In this document: one piece after another, positions 42,173 through 51,634 of the stretch
How positions within the stretch are numbered: the first letter of the stretch is position 1
Layout: each line of letters begins with the position of its first letter
Assembly: GCA_009829735.1 (NCBI GenBank)
Contig: CM020618.1
Coordinates: forward strand, 17,407,346-17,471,345
Direction of reading: 5' to 3'
DNA length: 64,000 nt
Source: Pyropia yezoensis
Lineage: Eukaryota; Rhodophyta; Bangiophyceae; Bangiales; Bangiaceae
Program-made: the position numbers and the translations under genes
The notes under the pieces: generated by a model
Told to the model about the DNA's origin: nothing
What the model saw: the letters and a program-made list of their open reading frames with translations, nothing else
Databases searched by the model: none

Positions 42173-43618
42173 ATGGCCGCCGCCGCCTTTCTGCTGCCCG
42201 CGGGCGGCCTTGGCGCAGCGTCCCGCGGTCTGGCGGCGGCGCGTCCCCAGACTGCGATTCGCTCCGCCTTCACCCCCGGCCTTTTTGCGGCCGCACGCCC
42301 TATGCGGGCGGCGTCGTCGGCGCTCATGATGGCCACGTCCACGTACAAGGTCGTTGTGCTGGGCGGGGGCAACGCGGCGGGCTACGTGGCCAAGTCGTTG
42401 GTGGAGGCGTCGCCCGACACCAGTCTCTGCATTGTCGGTCGGGAGGAGGTCCTCCCGTATGAACGGCCGGCCCTGTCCAAGGCCTTCCTGTTTGCAGACC
42501 CACCGGCGCGGCTGCCTGGCTTCCACACCTCTGTGGGTGGGGGCGGCGTGCGGCAGGACGCGGCATGGTACGCCGATGCGGGCGTTGACGTGAAGCTGTC
42601 CACCGAGGTGACGGGCGTGGACGTGACGACCAAGACGCTCACTACCGCGGCGGGTGACACAGTGGTGGCAGAGGATGCGCTGATTATTGCAACAGGCGCG
42701 GCACCTATCGCGCTGACCAAGACCCCTGGTTGGGGGTTGGACGGCGTCTACACGCTTCGGGAGAATGCCGAGGGCCTCCGCCTGTATGACGCGCTGCAGG
42801 CGGCCAAGGGGGAGCCGGTGGTGGTGGTCGGTGGTGGCTACATTGGCATGGAGGTGGCTGCAGCCGCGGCTACGGTGGGCTGCCAGGTCAAGATGATTTA
42901 CCCAGACAAGCACATGATGCCGCGCCTGTTTACCCCGGAGATCGCGTCGCACTATGAGAAGTACTATACGGACAAGGGCATCGAGCTTCTCTACGACGGC
43001 CGCCTTTGCGAGGAGATTCTGGGTGACGACGAGGGTAAGGTGCGAGGCGTCGTCATGTGCAAGGATGGGGAGAAGACAGAAGTGGCTGCCAAGGTGGTGG
43101 TTGTGGGCGTGGGGGCGCGGGCCAACACCCAGCTCTTCGACGGGGCGGTGGAGATGGAAGCAGGGGGCATCAAGGTGAATGGGTCGCTCGAATCCTCGGC
43201 GGCGGGCGTCTACGCCATCGGCGACGTGGCGACCTTCCCGCTGGCCATGACGGGCGGCATGACGCGGATGGAGCACGTCCAAAATGCGCGGGAGACGGCC
43301 GCGCACGCGGTGGCGTCGATCCTGGGCAAGTCATCTGGTGATTACGATTACCTGCCCTATTTTTACTCGCGCGTCTTTGACCTGGGATGGAAGTTTTACG
43401 GCCGCAACGAGGGCACGTCCGTGACGGTGGGGAACCTCAAGGACGGGCTCGCGTCGGTGTGGGTGGACGACGGCAAGGCGGTTGGAGTGTTCATGGAGGG
43501 GGGCAGCGACGCGGACACGGCCGCGATGGTGGCGCTCGCCCGTAACTGCCCAGCAGTGGACGTGGGGGCGCTTAAGGCGGCGACGTCGGCTGCGGAGCTG
43601 CTGGCTGCCTGCGCTTGA
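42173..43618 (+). CDS. Monodehydroascorbate reductase, plastid-targeted
   Basis: FAD enzyme that regenerates ascorbate from its radical with NAD(P)H, part of the ascorbate-glutathione cycle. 481 residues, intronless, ATG 42173. The leader (about 50 residues, Ala/Arg-rich, RSAFTPGLFAAARPMRAASS) suggests plastid import. Motifs: VVVLGGGNAAGYVAKSLVEA (FAD-binding GxGxxA), LPYERPALSKAFLFADPPAR, ALIIATGAAPIAL, VVVVGGGYIGMEVAAAAATV (NAD(P)H site), GVYAIGDVATFPL, MEHVQNARETAAHAV. These are the MDHAR signatures, including the HVxxAR segment. C-terminal YFYSRVFDLGWKFYG also matches. It could act in more than one compartment, as plant MDHARs do. Confidence 0.93.
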   Translation: MAAAAFLLPAGGLGAASRGLAAARPQTAIRSAFTPGLFAAARPMRAASSALMMATSTYKVVVLGGGNAAGYVAKSLVEASPDTSLCIVGREEVLPYERPALSKAFLFADPPARLPGFHTSVGGGGVRQDAAWYADAGVDVKLSTEVTGVDVTTKTLTTAAGDTVVAEDALIIATGAAPIALTKTPGWGLDGVYTLRENAEGLRLYDALQAAKGEPVVVVGGGYIGMEVAAAAATVGCQVKMIYPDKHMMPRLFTPEIASHYEKYYTDKGIELLYDGRLCEEILGDDEGKVRGVVMCKDGEKTEVAAKVVVVGVGARANTQLFDGAVEMEAGGIKVNGSLESSAAGVYAIGDVATFPLAMTGGMTRMEHVQNARETAAHAVASILGKSSGDYDYLPYFYSRVFDLGWKFYGRNEGTSVTVGNLKDGLASVWVDDGKAVGVFMEGGSDADTAAMVALARNCPAVDVGALKAATSAAELLAACA

Positions 43619-44845
43619 GCGTGTTTTTTTACTTGCGGGGTAGGGGGTTGGGGAGGAGGGGGAGCTAGGGATGACAGGGCGGGCGTGGCTCGCGAAAACG
43701 GGAGGGGTGTGTTGGTTGGTCGCCTGATGTTTCTTGTACCTTGTTTCCCAGCGGGCTGCCGCCCCTGCCGGTGGGCCGTCTATCGTGGCACCCCTTGTCG
43801 GAGCGGCGAGGCGGGCCACCTGAGGCTGGTGGACGCTGTGCGCCACGGCCGCGGTGCCACGAGTCGCGCCCGCCTTGACCAAGACGCCTTGACCAAGACG
43901 AGGGAAGACGCTAAAGGCACATGCAGACCACCCGTGACCGCGCAGACGACAGTGCATTGGCGGCACGCGGCTGCCAAGCTGCCGCCGCTACCGACACCGC
44001 TAATGATGAAAAACCGTCGCCTCGACCGGGAATCGCCGCTGGAGACGCGCCACTGCCATCGTTGGCGCGTGACGTGCCCAGGCTGTGCGAGTTGTGCGGC
44101 GTGGCCATCGCCGTGGCTGGACTGACGGTCGGCATGAGAAGCGAAGGCGACCAATGCTTGTAGCGCTTGTGCGACTTCTCCATCTCTGCCCTGACTGTTG
44201 AAATCAGAGTCTCCGTGGATCGGTAGCCACAGGCTGCATCGCCGCCGCGCCATGCACGCCCTTGTTGGCTGCCGAGCGGGAGGGGAGGGGGGATTGGCGG
44301 CTGCGCATCGTTACAGGCCAATGGGCGTACTATGGGCGGATGCAAGATGTGGGGACAGTCTGGGGCACCTCATGACTGACCGCAGGGCCTTGACCACCAG
44401 CTGCCAGTCCGGATCCTGTAGGAGGGGTGCGCAGTGGGGGAGACAGGAGCCGTACACTTCTGTTCGTTCGTTGCAAAGACTGTACAACGAGACGAAAGAA
44501 CATACCGCAGCGGCCGCCGCCACGGCCGCTGCCGTCACTGCCTCTGTCACTACCTCCGACGACAACCGCGGGGTTGTCGGCCGCGACGCTGGCGATTGGG
44601 GCTTTTCGTCTCCGGTGGTGTCCGCGGAGGCGTCGGCCCCCACCCTCGCCTCCCCCAGCTCCCCTGCTCCGCTCGCCCCTCTGCTAGTAGCCCCCCTTCC
44701 CCTAGCGGATCCGGTAGGGCTGGTTGTCGGGATGGGCGCGGGGCTGGGGTCAAACCTCCCCGAGTGAGGCGGCCGCGCCGGCTGCTTCGGTTGGACCGAC
44801 GACGGTGCCGGTACCGTCGCTAGCGCCGACGCCAGCAGCGCGCCG
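43619..44845. other. Intergenic; no convincing gene
   Basis: Short frames at 43921-44163 (80 codons) and 44198-44767 show no domain. 44490-44560 is GCCGC-rich. Nothing else noted. Confidence 0.4.
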
Positions 44846-45856
44846 ATGGAGGTGGGCCAGTCGGGGGCGTTGGATTACGTGGCGGGCGCGGACCAGGCGG
44901 CAGTGGTGGCTGGCGGCGCGACAGGAACGGCGCACGTGCTTGGCACCGACTCAGCGGCGGCGGCGGTGATGGTCGCGTGTGGCGTGGCTGTGCTGGCGGC
45001 GGGTGGCGCGCCAGCGGCGACGGGTGGTCTGGCGGCGGCGGGCGTAGGCGATGTGGGCAGTAGCGGTGGCGGCGGGGGGGTTGCTGAGCGGGGCGGTACA
45101 GTCCTCCCCCGTCGGCCCTCTCGCTGTTACCAGGATTACCACGGCCACGGCCGACGGCGAACCGGCTGCCGCGGGAGGTCTGGTGGTAGCGGGAAGCAGT
45201 CTTCGTTGCTGTCGGTTCCGTTTGTTTTGCTTTTTCTGGGAGTGACTTGCCGAACGGTTCACTCGCCGGTGATCTACGCCCTGGGCCACCCGTGCGGTGT
45301 CGAGTTGCGTGGGGACCACCCACGCGATAAGCGCGGCCGCTTCCAGCGCGAGGCCATTTCCATGAAGCATGGCGGCTCGTACAGCTCTCCATCGCAAACA
45401 GGGGGGTACAGAACCCCACGTCGGTGCCACCCCCGCCCCCGTATCGACGGCGGAGGGGGCCGCGCCATCTGCACCCGTTTGGGGCACAGGCGCAGCGCGG
45501 CTGGCATGACCAATGATCCCGCGGGTGGTCCTCGGCCTACGAGGCCGCGACGGCGGTCGCCTGGCGATCGTGACGGGCCTCGCGCGTTGGCCGAGCGCGC
45601 CCCTTCAATCCATCAAATTGTTATGTACTTGGTGGCCCCGCCAATGGCCGGCGATGACGGGGCCGCGGCCGCCTCCCGCCTGCCACGCCGCGTCGACTGC
45701 CGCTTCGTGGGTGGCGAGCGCATGTCTGCCGCTCGCTGCCCTTGGTGCCGGCAGATGGCCTGGCGGCGCTCCCCGCCGCCGCCCACGCCGTCGACCCGCG
45801 CCCCGCTTGCATCGACCAGGTCTTTTTCACGTTGTTCGCGGGCGGCGGCCGTTTGA
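44846..45856 (+). CDS. Hypothetical protein, 336 aa, doubtful
   Basis: ATG 44846. The first 90 residues are Ala/Gly/Val-rich and could form membrane helices (DSAAAAVMVACGVAVLAAGG); the rest is Arg/Pro-rich with one hydrophobic stretch (SLLSVPFVLLFLGVTCR). No domain is recognised and the opposite strand is also open, so this may be composition alone. It ends 96 bp before the next gene. Confidence 0.2.
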   Translation: MEVGQSGALDYVAGADQAAVVAGGATGTAHVLGTDSAAAAVMVACGVAVLAAGGAPAATGGLAAAGVGDVGSSGGGGGVAERGGTVLPRRPSRCYQDYHGHGRRRTGCRGRSGGSGKQSSLLSVPFVLLFLGVTCRTVHSPVIYALGHPCGVELRGDHPRDKRGRFQREAISMKHGGSYSSPSQTGGYRTPRRCHPRPRIDGGGGRAICTRLGHRRSAAGMTNDPAGGPRPTRPRRRSPGDRDGPRALAERAPSIHQIVMYLVAPPMAGDDGAAAASRLPRRVDCRFVGGERMSAARCPWCRQMAWRRSPPPPTPSTRAPLASTRSFSRCSRAAAV

Positions 45857-45951
45857 GACCACCCCACCAACGGTGCACGCTGGTCGGTCGCCATCGCCCC
45901 CCCCCGTCGCCCCCTGCGGTGGGAGACCGCGCCCCCCCTCCTTACCCTCTC

Positions 45952-47358
45952 ATGGGGTGGCTGGCCTGGTTCCTTGCGCTGCTGGGGGTGCTGCTGCTGC
46001 TCGCCGCCGCCATCTTTGCGGCCCTCCTCTCTGCCCTTGCGGTCGACGGCGCTACCGCCGCGGAGCGGGCGGCCGCCACCGCCGCCGCCACTGCCACCAC
46101 CGCGCGGGCGGCGGCGTCGGCTGCTGCTGCCGCCGCCGCCGCCGCCGCCGCCGACCGTGACGCGGCGGCCGCGCGGGCGGCGGCCGCGCTGCAGCGGGAG
46201 GCCGCCGCCGAGGCGGCGCTGGCCGCCGCGGCCGGCGCGCGGCGGGCGGCCGAGGCGTCGACGCGGGCTGCGCGGGAGGATGCAGACGTCCTGCGGCTGG
46301 TAAGTGGTGGCCTTGTGTTTTTTTCTTTTAACTTGTTTGTTGGTGTTTGATAGGGGGAGGGGGTGGGGGGGAGAAGGGGTTGTGTCGGAGCAGAGGGGGC
46401 TGTGCCTATGCCCGCAGGTGGTGTCTGGGTGGCAACCAAAGGTGGCGGGGCTGAGGGTTGGCGTCCTCGCTGGCTGGTCCGCTGTCAGCGCCTCGTGTGT
46501 TTTGGTCCCCTCGAGCTTGATTCTGTTTGAGGAAGCAAGTCACCATGCCTGGCTCTTGCCGTCGGAAGTGCATTCTCACTCCCTCCCTCCCTCTTTGATG
46601 CCCCCCTCTGCTTTCGTCGTACCCTTTCTTTTTTTGCCAACCTCCTGCAGAAGCTGTCCGAATCTGGCGCTCGCGTTCAAGCCCTCGCTGCCTGCCTCGA
46701 CGCCCAGTCCCAGGCGGCCCTGTCTGCTGCCTCCCGCTCCCACGCCGACGAGGCGGCCCGGCTGTTGGCGCTCACCACCCTGCCCCGGCCGCCGTTGCGG
46801 CCGCGGTCCCGCGGCTCTGCGTCGGTGGGGGGGTCCCCGGCGGCGGGGTCGCCGCCCCTCGGTGGCGGCGGGGGGGTCCCCCTCCGCCACCACCGGCTGG
46901 GCATTGGTGGCGGTGGCGACGGCGGCAGCGGCGACGGCAGCGGCGGCGACGACAGTAGTCGGGGCCATGGCGGCGGCGGCGGCGGCGGCAGCAGCAGCAG
47001 TGGTCGGCGGCAGCATCTGCTGCCCCCGGCGGCGTCCCCCCTGTCCTCCTCATCGCGCTCCAGCGGTGGCGAGCGGCGGCTCGTGCTCAATGGCGCACGC
47101 GTGGGTTCGCCCCCGCCCGCGTCGCCGCCCTCGTCGCCCTCGTCTGACTGGGGCGTTGCGGCGGCGGAGCGCGCCGTGGCGGGGCCGCTGCTACCGACGC
47201 TGCCGCCTCGGGTGGACCGCGACACCGGCGGGGGTTGGGCGGGGGGGGGGGACATGGCATCGGCGCTGCTGTGGGGCGACTCGCCACCACCAGGGGTGGC
47301 CAGACGGCGGCTGTCTACCGGGCCGGGCCGGCCGGGGGGGCTGCTCCGCGGGAGGTGA
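45952..47358 (+). CDS. Single-pass membrane protein with Ala-rich coiled coil, unknown function
   Basis: Two exons, 45952-46299 and 46651-47358, joined by a 351-bp GT-AG intron (donor GTAAGT, acceptor after a pyrimidine tract, phase 0); 351 residues. Residues 1-25 (MGWLAWFLALLGVLLLLAAA) form an N-terminal membrane anchor or signal. Residues about 40-140 are an Ala/Arg/Glu coiled coil that continues across the splice (VLRL / KLSESGARVQALAACLDAQS), which supports the intron. The remainder is Gly/Ser/Pro-rich and disordered, ending STGPGRPGGLLRGR. No homologue is recognised. Confidence 0.6.
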
Positions 47359-47932
47359 CGTCCGGGTGGTCGGGGGGGGAGATCGGACGGGGGCGGGGTC
47401 GCACCGCTGCCAATCTTCATGCGGTGGCGCTTGCTGTTGTGGCCGTACCGCTTTGGTTGCCTCTCGCAGCTTCGTGGGTGCGCCAGTCTGCCTCTGCGGC
47501 AATGCGACACTCATTGGCTCCAGGAATGTGCTTGCTTCACACGGGGTGGAGCAGACCGCCCTTGGCCACCAAACGGCGTTGCACCAACGAGTTACGGACC
47601 GGGTACATAGGTGAATGAAAGAAAAATGTTGGGAGATATCCTCAAGCACACATCATACCGCTGCGCTCGCCCCCACGCCCGCTCGGTCGCCCAGCAAAGT
47701 GATTCGCACCCGTGACCAGCAGGCAGGACACCGCCCCCCGGTGGTCTCGCATCGCCTGGTGCAGTCGCTTGGCCACCGCGCGTGTCGACCGCGCGGCACC
47801 CTACGACAGCCGCACGGCTGCGGCCACGCAGCTCCTCTCCATCGTCCAGCCCAGGCGCCTCTCCCCAACCCCGACAACCTCCCCTGAGACTGACGAAGTA
47901 ATCGTGCGCACTCCACGTCCACCCAATCCCCT
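47359..47932. other. Convergent intergenic space
   Basis: No coding signal of note between the membrane protein and the FAS1 gene. Confidence 0.4.
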
Positions 47933-48943
47933 CTAGTTGTCCAGCTTGCTGTACTCGCTGATACCCGCGCCCTCCACGTTCCGCTTTGTCTTGCCAATGT
48001 ACTTGGAGTAGCCCGACACTGGGTTGAGCTCCCCGGAATTGACCGAGTCTGGAACCACCACAACCGACCCCGGCGGGAAGACCTGGTAGTCAATAGCCGC
48101 GACATCAGGCGCGGCAATCGAAATGGGCTCGTAGTCCTCCTGGTAGCACGCGTTGTAAGGCGGGCCGTACGCCCAGAATGGAAGCTGCTTGACGAGGCCC
48201 ATGGCCTTGCGGCCGCTGGTGGTACCGGGCGCCGTTGACGCGCCGCGAGCACGGGCTGAGCCGAGGGCCATGGTCGTGGCCGGCTGAGCATAGTACGTCT
48301 CCGCGACAGAGTCGGACAGCGCGGGCTTGGCCGGCTGGTAGCCCGCAAAGACACCCGCGGGTGTGACGCCCGGCGGTACCAGGACGCTGTCAATCACATG
48401 GATGATTCCGTTGGAGCACTCAATGTTCGAGCGGTTCTGCTCGACCAGCGCGTTGCCGACGCGGATCACACCGCCCAGCGCCTCGTACGACAGCGGCCCG
48501 CCCTCGACACCCTCCAAGTACCCAACCCCCTTCATCTTTTGAAGGGTCAGCACGTTGCCAGGCACCACATGGCGCTTGACAATGGCACGGAGGGTGGCCT
48601 CCTTACCCGGCGCCAGGAGCGCCTCGAGCGTGCCCGGCCGCAGGCGCGCAAACGCCGCGTCCGACGGCGCAAAGACCATAAATTCACCCTTAGTGCCGGC
48701 GCCATAGGCATCCGACGCAGCGGCAGCGGCAATGAGGGTCTTAAAGGCACCAGCGGCCTTGAGGTTCTCGTGGATGGTGTTGCCATAGCCCATCCGGGGG
48801 GTGGCGGCCGCCGCCACGACCGGGGCGGATGTGGCGCGAGCCACAATGGGGGCGCCCACAAACGCACTCCGGGAGACGCATGTCACCGGCGCCTGCCGGT
48901 GCACCCGTGACGCCGCCGGTGCGGCGGGCACAAAGGCGGCCAT
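47933..48943 (-). CDS. FAS1 (fasciclin) domain protein with an unrecognised C-terminal domain
   Basis: 336 residues from ATG 48943; stop TAG at 47933-47935. The leader (about 45 residues: AAFVPAAPAASRVHRQAPVT, CVSRSAFVGAPIVARATSAP) is plastid-transit-like, ending near PRMGYGNTIHENL. The FAS1 domain follows: FMVFAPSDAAFARLRPGTLE (H1 box), IVKRHVVPGNVLTLQKMKG, and GIIHVIDSVLVPPGV (H2 box). The last 130 residues are a separate conserved-looking region: LPFWAYGPPYNACYQEDYEP, ISIAAPDVAAIDYQVFPPGS, SGELNPVSGYSKYIGKTKRN. FAS1 domains occur in some red-algal phycobilisome rod linkers, as I recall; a thylakoid or phycobilisome-linked role is therefore possible but unproven. Confidence 0.8.
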   Translation of the reverse strand: MAAFVPAAPAASRVHRQAPVTCVSRSAFVGAPIVARATSAPVVAAAATPRMGYGNTIHENLKAAGAFKTLIAAAAASDAYGAGTKGEFMVFAPSDAAFARLRPGTLEALLAPGKEATLRAIVKRHVVPGNVLTLQKMKGVGYLEGVEGGPLSYEALGGVIRVGNALVEQNRSNIECSNGIIHVIDSVLVPPGVTPAGVFAGYQPAKPALSDSVAETYYAQPATTMALGSARARGASTAPGTTSGRKAMGLVKQLPFWAYGPPYNACYQEDYEPISIAAPDVAAIDYQVFPPGSVVVVPDSVNSGELNPVSGYSKYIGKTKRNVEGAGISEYSKLDN

Positions 48944-50190
48944 GGTGCGCGGGGGTATCGCCGCGAGGAATCCGCTGACAGCAGTGGCGAAAACGAGAGG
49001 ATGGGGGGAGGGAGGAAGGCGAGAGCGGGGGTAGGGGCAAGAACGGGCAAGAACGGGAAAACGGCGGCTGACGTAGGAGCGGGGCGCGGACAAGGGTCGG
49101 AAGCGGCCGGGCTAGGGGACGGAAGGGGGGGCGGCGGAAGGGGAAGCGACAGGGCTCGCGGTCGCGGGTCGGGGGCGGCGGATCCTCCCGGCAGAGCGCC
49201 ACACGCGACGCGACGGGGCCCGTCAGACCAAGGCAGGGCAGGGGACCGGGGGCGGCCAATCGGCGTCGCCCGCCGGCCCCTGATTGGCGGTCCCGGTGGC
49301 GAGCTTGTGTGGATGGGCGGCGGCGGGGGTTGGCTCGGGAGGTGCCCGCGCTCGCACCGCCACCCCCAGCGAGATCTCCTGGTGTGGTACGCCTCGCGGC
49401 GAACAGGGTTTCCTGGGGTCTCCAGGTGGCTTCAAGTGGCACCCATAAAACAGGGTTTTAGGAAAGCGTCTGCAACCCCATCAGTGCAATTCCACCGACA
49501 GGTCAGGCAGATTAAGGGACTAAGTCTCCATCGTCGGCATCCCCACAGCAGGCGGTCGCCAGCACGCCCACCCCCACCGCCCGCACGCCCCCACCCCCAC
49601 CGCCCGCACGCGCGCGCCACAGGCGGCCGGTGGGTGGCCCGTTGCGGTGGCACACCCGGCAACCCTGGGCCTCGTGGGGGGGTGGAGGGGACGACTCGGG
49701 GCCGCGTGGGCCGCCGCGCGACACCTCCACCGCCTCCGCGCCGTCTTTTCCCCCGCCGACCGTCGTGGCCCTCCTCGCGGTGGTCGCCCTCCCCGCCGCC
49801 GCCTGACCTTTGGTCTCTACCGTCGAGCTTCCCCGGGGCTTGCTGCTCTGCTTTCTCGTTGCCGCTGTGTGGCCCCCGGTTTGGGGGTGGTGCACGTCGG
49901 TCCTGGGGCCCCCCCTGCACCAGCCCCTCCGCCCACCCGTAGCCCCCGCTCGGCGGCGTCTCCCACTCCGCAGAATCTTGGGCACCTGTCTTGGCTGCGC
50001 AACCTCTCCCCCCCGCCGCCATCTGCGCCGCCGCCTCTGCCGCCGCCTCTGCTGCCGCCTCTGTCGCCGCCTCTGCTGCGGCCCGTCGCTGCAGTCGTAG
50101 CAGTCGCCGCCGCCGCCGCCGCCGCTGCCCCTGCCACGTCGGCTGCCCCCACCACCGCCTCCCGTCCCCGCTTTGGGCAGGCGAGAGAAG
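48944..50190. other. Divergent intergenic region
   Basis: Separates FAS1 and the ApaG gene. GC-rich, with a moderate dip around 49430-49530. Open frames on both strands overlap each other and lack domains; the minus frame 49432-50436 is Arg/Gly-rich composition. Confidence 0.4.
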
Positions 50191-51583
50191 ATGGTCACCC
50201 GCGCGGTGGCGGGCGCCGTCGCCCGCGCGTCCCGGTTGGCGCTCGCCCGCCGCCCCGGCGTGACGGCGGGCCTGACCACCACCCCGCCCACCACCAGCAC
50301 CGCCACGACGGGGGTGCCACGTGGGGGGGGAGGGGCGCGTCGCGGGGGGAGCGCGCCCTCTGCGGGGGGGGGGGCACCGCCGCCGGGGGGGTAGGGGGTG
50401 GAGGGGGGGGGGGGGGGGTAGCGCCAAGTCGCCCACAGTTCCCCCCCCCCCTCCGGGGGTGTCTCCCCATGGGGGTGCCGCCGCCGCCCCCCCGCCAGAG
50501 GCCGCACCGCCCGTGGCCGCGCCAGGCCTCTGTGCCGCCTCCGCCTCCGCCGCCTCCGCTGCGCCGCTGCGCCGCGCCGCGCCAGGCGGCCGGCGGCTGG
50601 AGCCTGGCCACCGGGTGCTCTACACTGCCGTGCTGCGCTCCGCGGCGGGGGTGGACGCGGCGGTGGGGCGGGAGGGCTTTGAGGCACTGCCGCCGCGGGA
50701 GCACGCGCGGCTGCTCGCCGTCCTTTTGCAGTCCCCCCTGCCGCTGGGCGCGCTGGCGGTGCCCCCGACCGTGGGTGGCGGCGCAGACGCAGTCCCCCCG
50801 CTGACCGTTCACTCGAAAGGTGTCGGCGGCGGCGGCGGCGCGGCCGTCGCCCCTTGGTCGGCGGTGGCAACAGTACGCGCCGTGGCGCGGGCCATTCCCC
50901 CTGACACCCCCCCCGAGGTGGTCACCGACGCGGCGTGCCTCGGCCTGCGGCACCTGTCGGCGCGCGGGCGCATCCTGGCCTCCCTCGTGCCCTCCACGTC
51001 AGTTGTTACCGAGGCGGCGGGCGTCCGCGTCACGGTCGTGTCGTCGCTTGTGGGCGGCCGCCGGGGCAATTTCCTCCACAAGTACGACGTCAAGGTGGAG
51101 AACCGACGCCCAGAGGCTGTGCTCCTCCTCAGCCGCCGGTGGCTGTCGGTCGACCTCGACGGCCGGGCTGTGGCGGTGGACGGGCGGGGGGTGGTGGGGC
51201 TGACGCCTCTCATCCAGCCGGGCGAGTCGTTTGGCTATGGCAGCGGCGTGGCGGTCCAAGCAGACTGGGCGGTCATGCGGGGCTCGTACCAGGTGCTGGT
51301 GATGGGTGGTGACGGCGGTAGTGGTGGCGGTGGGGAGGGAGCAGAGTGGGGGGAAGGTCCCGCTGGAAGAGAAGGGGGGTCGGCCCTCGTTGAGGTGCCG
51401 GTGGGGCCCTTCCTGCTCGCGGGCACCCCCCCAGGGGTGGCTGCCGAGGCGGCCCGCGGCCACCCCATCCCCGTGTACGAACCGCCTGTGGCGGCGCGTG
51501 CTGCGGTGACCGAGGGGGGAGGGGGGCGCGACCGCATCGGCGCGCCTCCCTCCGCGCCGGCCAAGGCGGACGTAGACAAGTAA
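50191..51583 (+). CDS. ApaG-domain protein, frame disturbed in a G-rich stretch
   Basis: ATG 50191 begins an organelle-type leader (MVTRAVAGAVARASRLALAR). That frame stops at 50392-50394; the body continues in another frame that is open from 50321, so a one-base difference, or a small unrecognised intron, lies in the G runs at 50330-50420. Body: LEPGHRVLYTAVLRSAAGVD, a helical segment around EGFEALPPREHARLLAVLLQ, then the ApaG domain: VRVTVVSSLVGGRRGNFLHK, YDVKVENRRPEAVLLLSRRW, DGRGVVGLTPLIQPGESFGY, GSGVAVQADWAVMRGSYQV, which keeps every conserved block of the family (RxW, GxGVVG, PGxxFxYxSG, GxMxGxY). ApaG is an Ig-like protein-interaction domain found alone in bacteria and fused in F-box and plastid proteins. 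The C-terminal 90 residues are Gly/Pro-rich. Convergent with PurM, 51 bp apart. Confidence 0.8.
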
Positions 51584-51634
51584 ATTTGCGAATGTCGGTA
51601 GCAGGCACAGCTTTGAATGCACCCAGTTCACACC

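Noticed and set aside
49432..50870. Minus-strand ORFs opposite the ApaG gene
   Set aside because: Arg/Pro/Gly-rich shadows; the ApaG domain on the plus strand is unambiguous.
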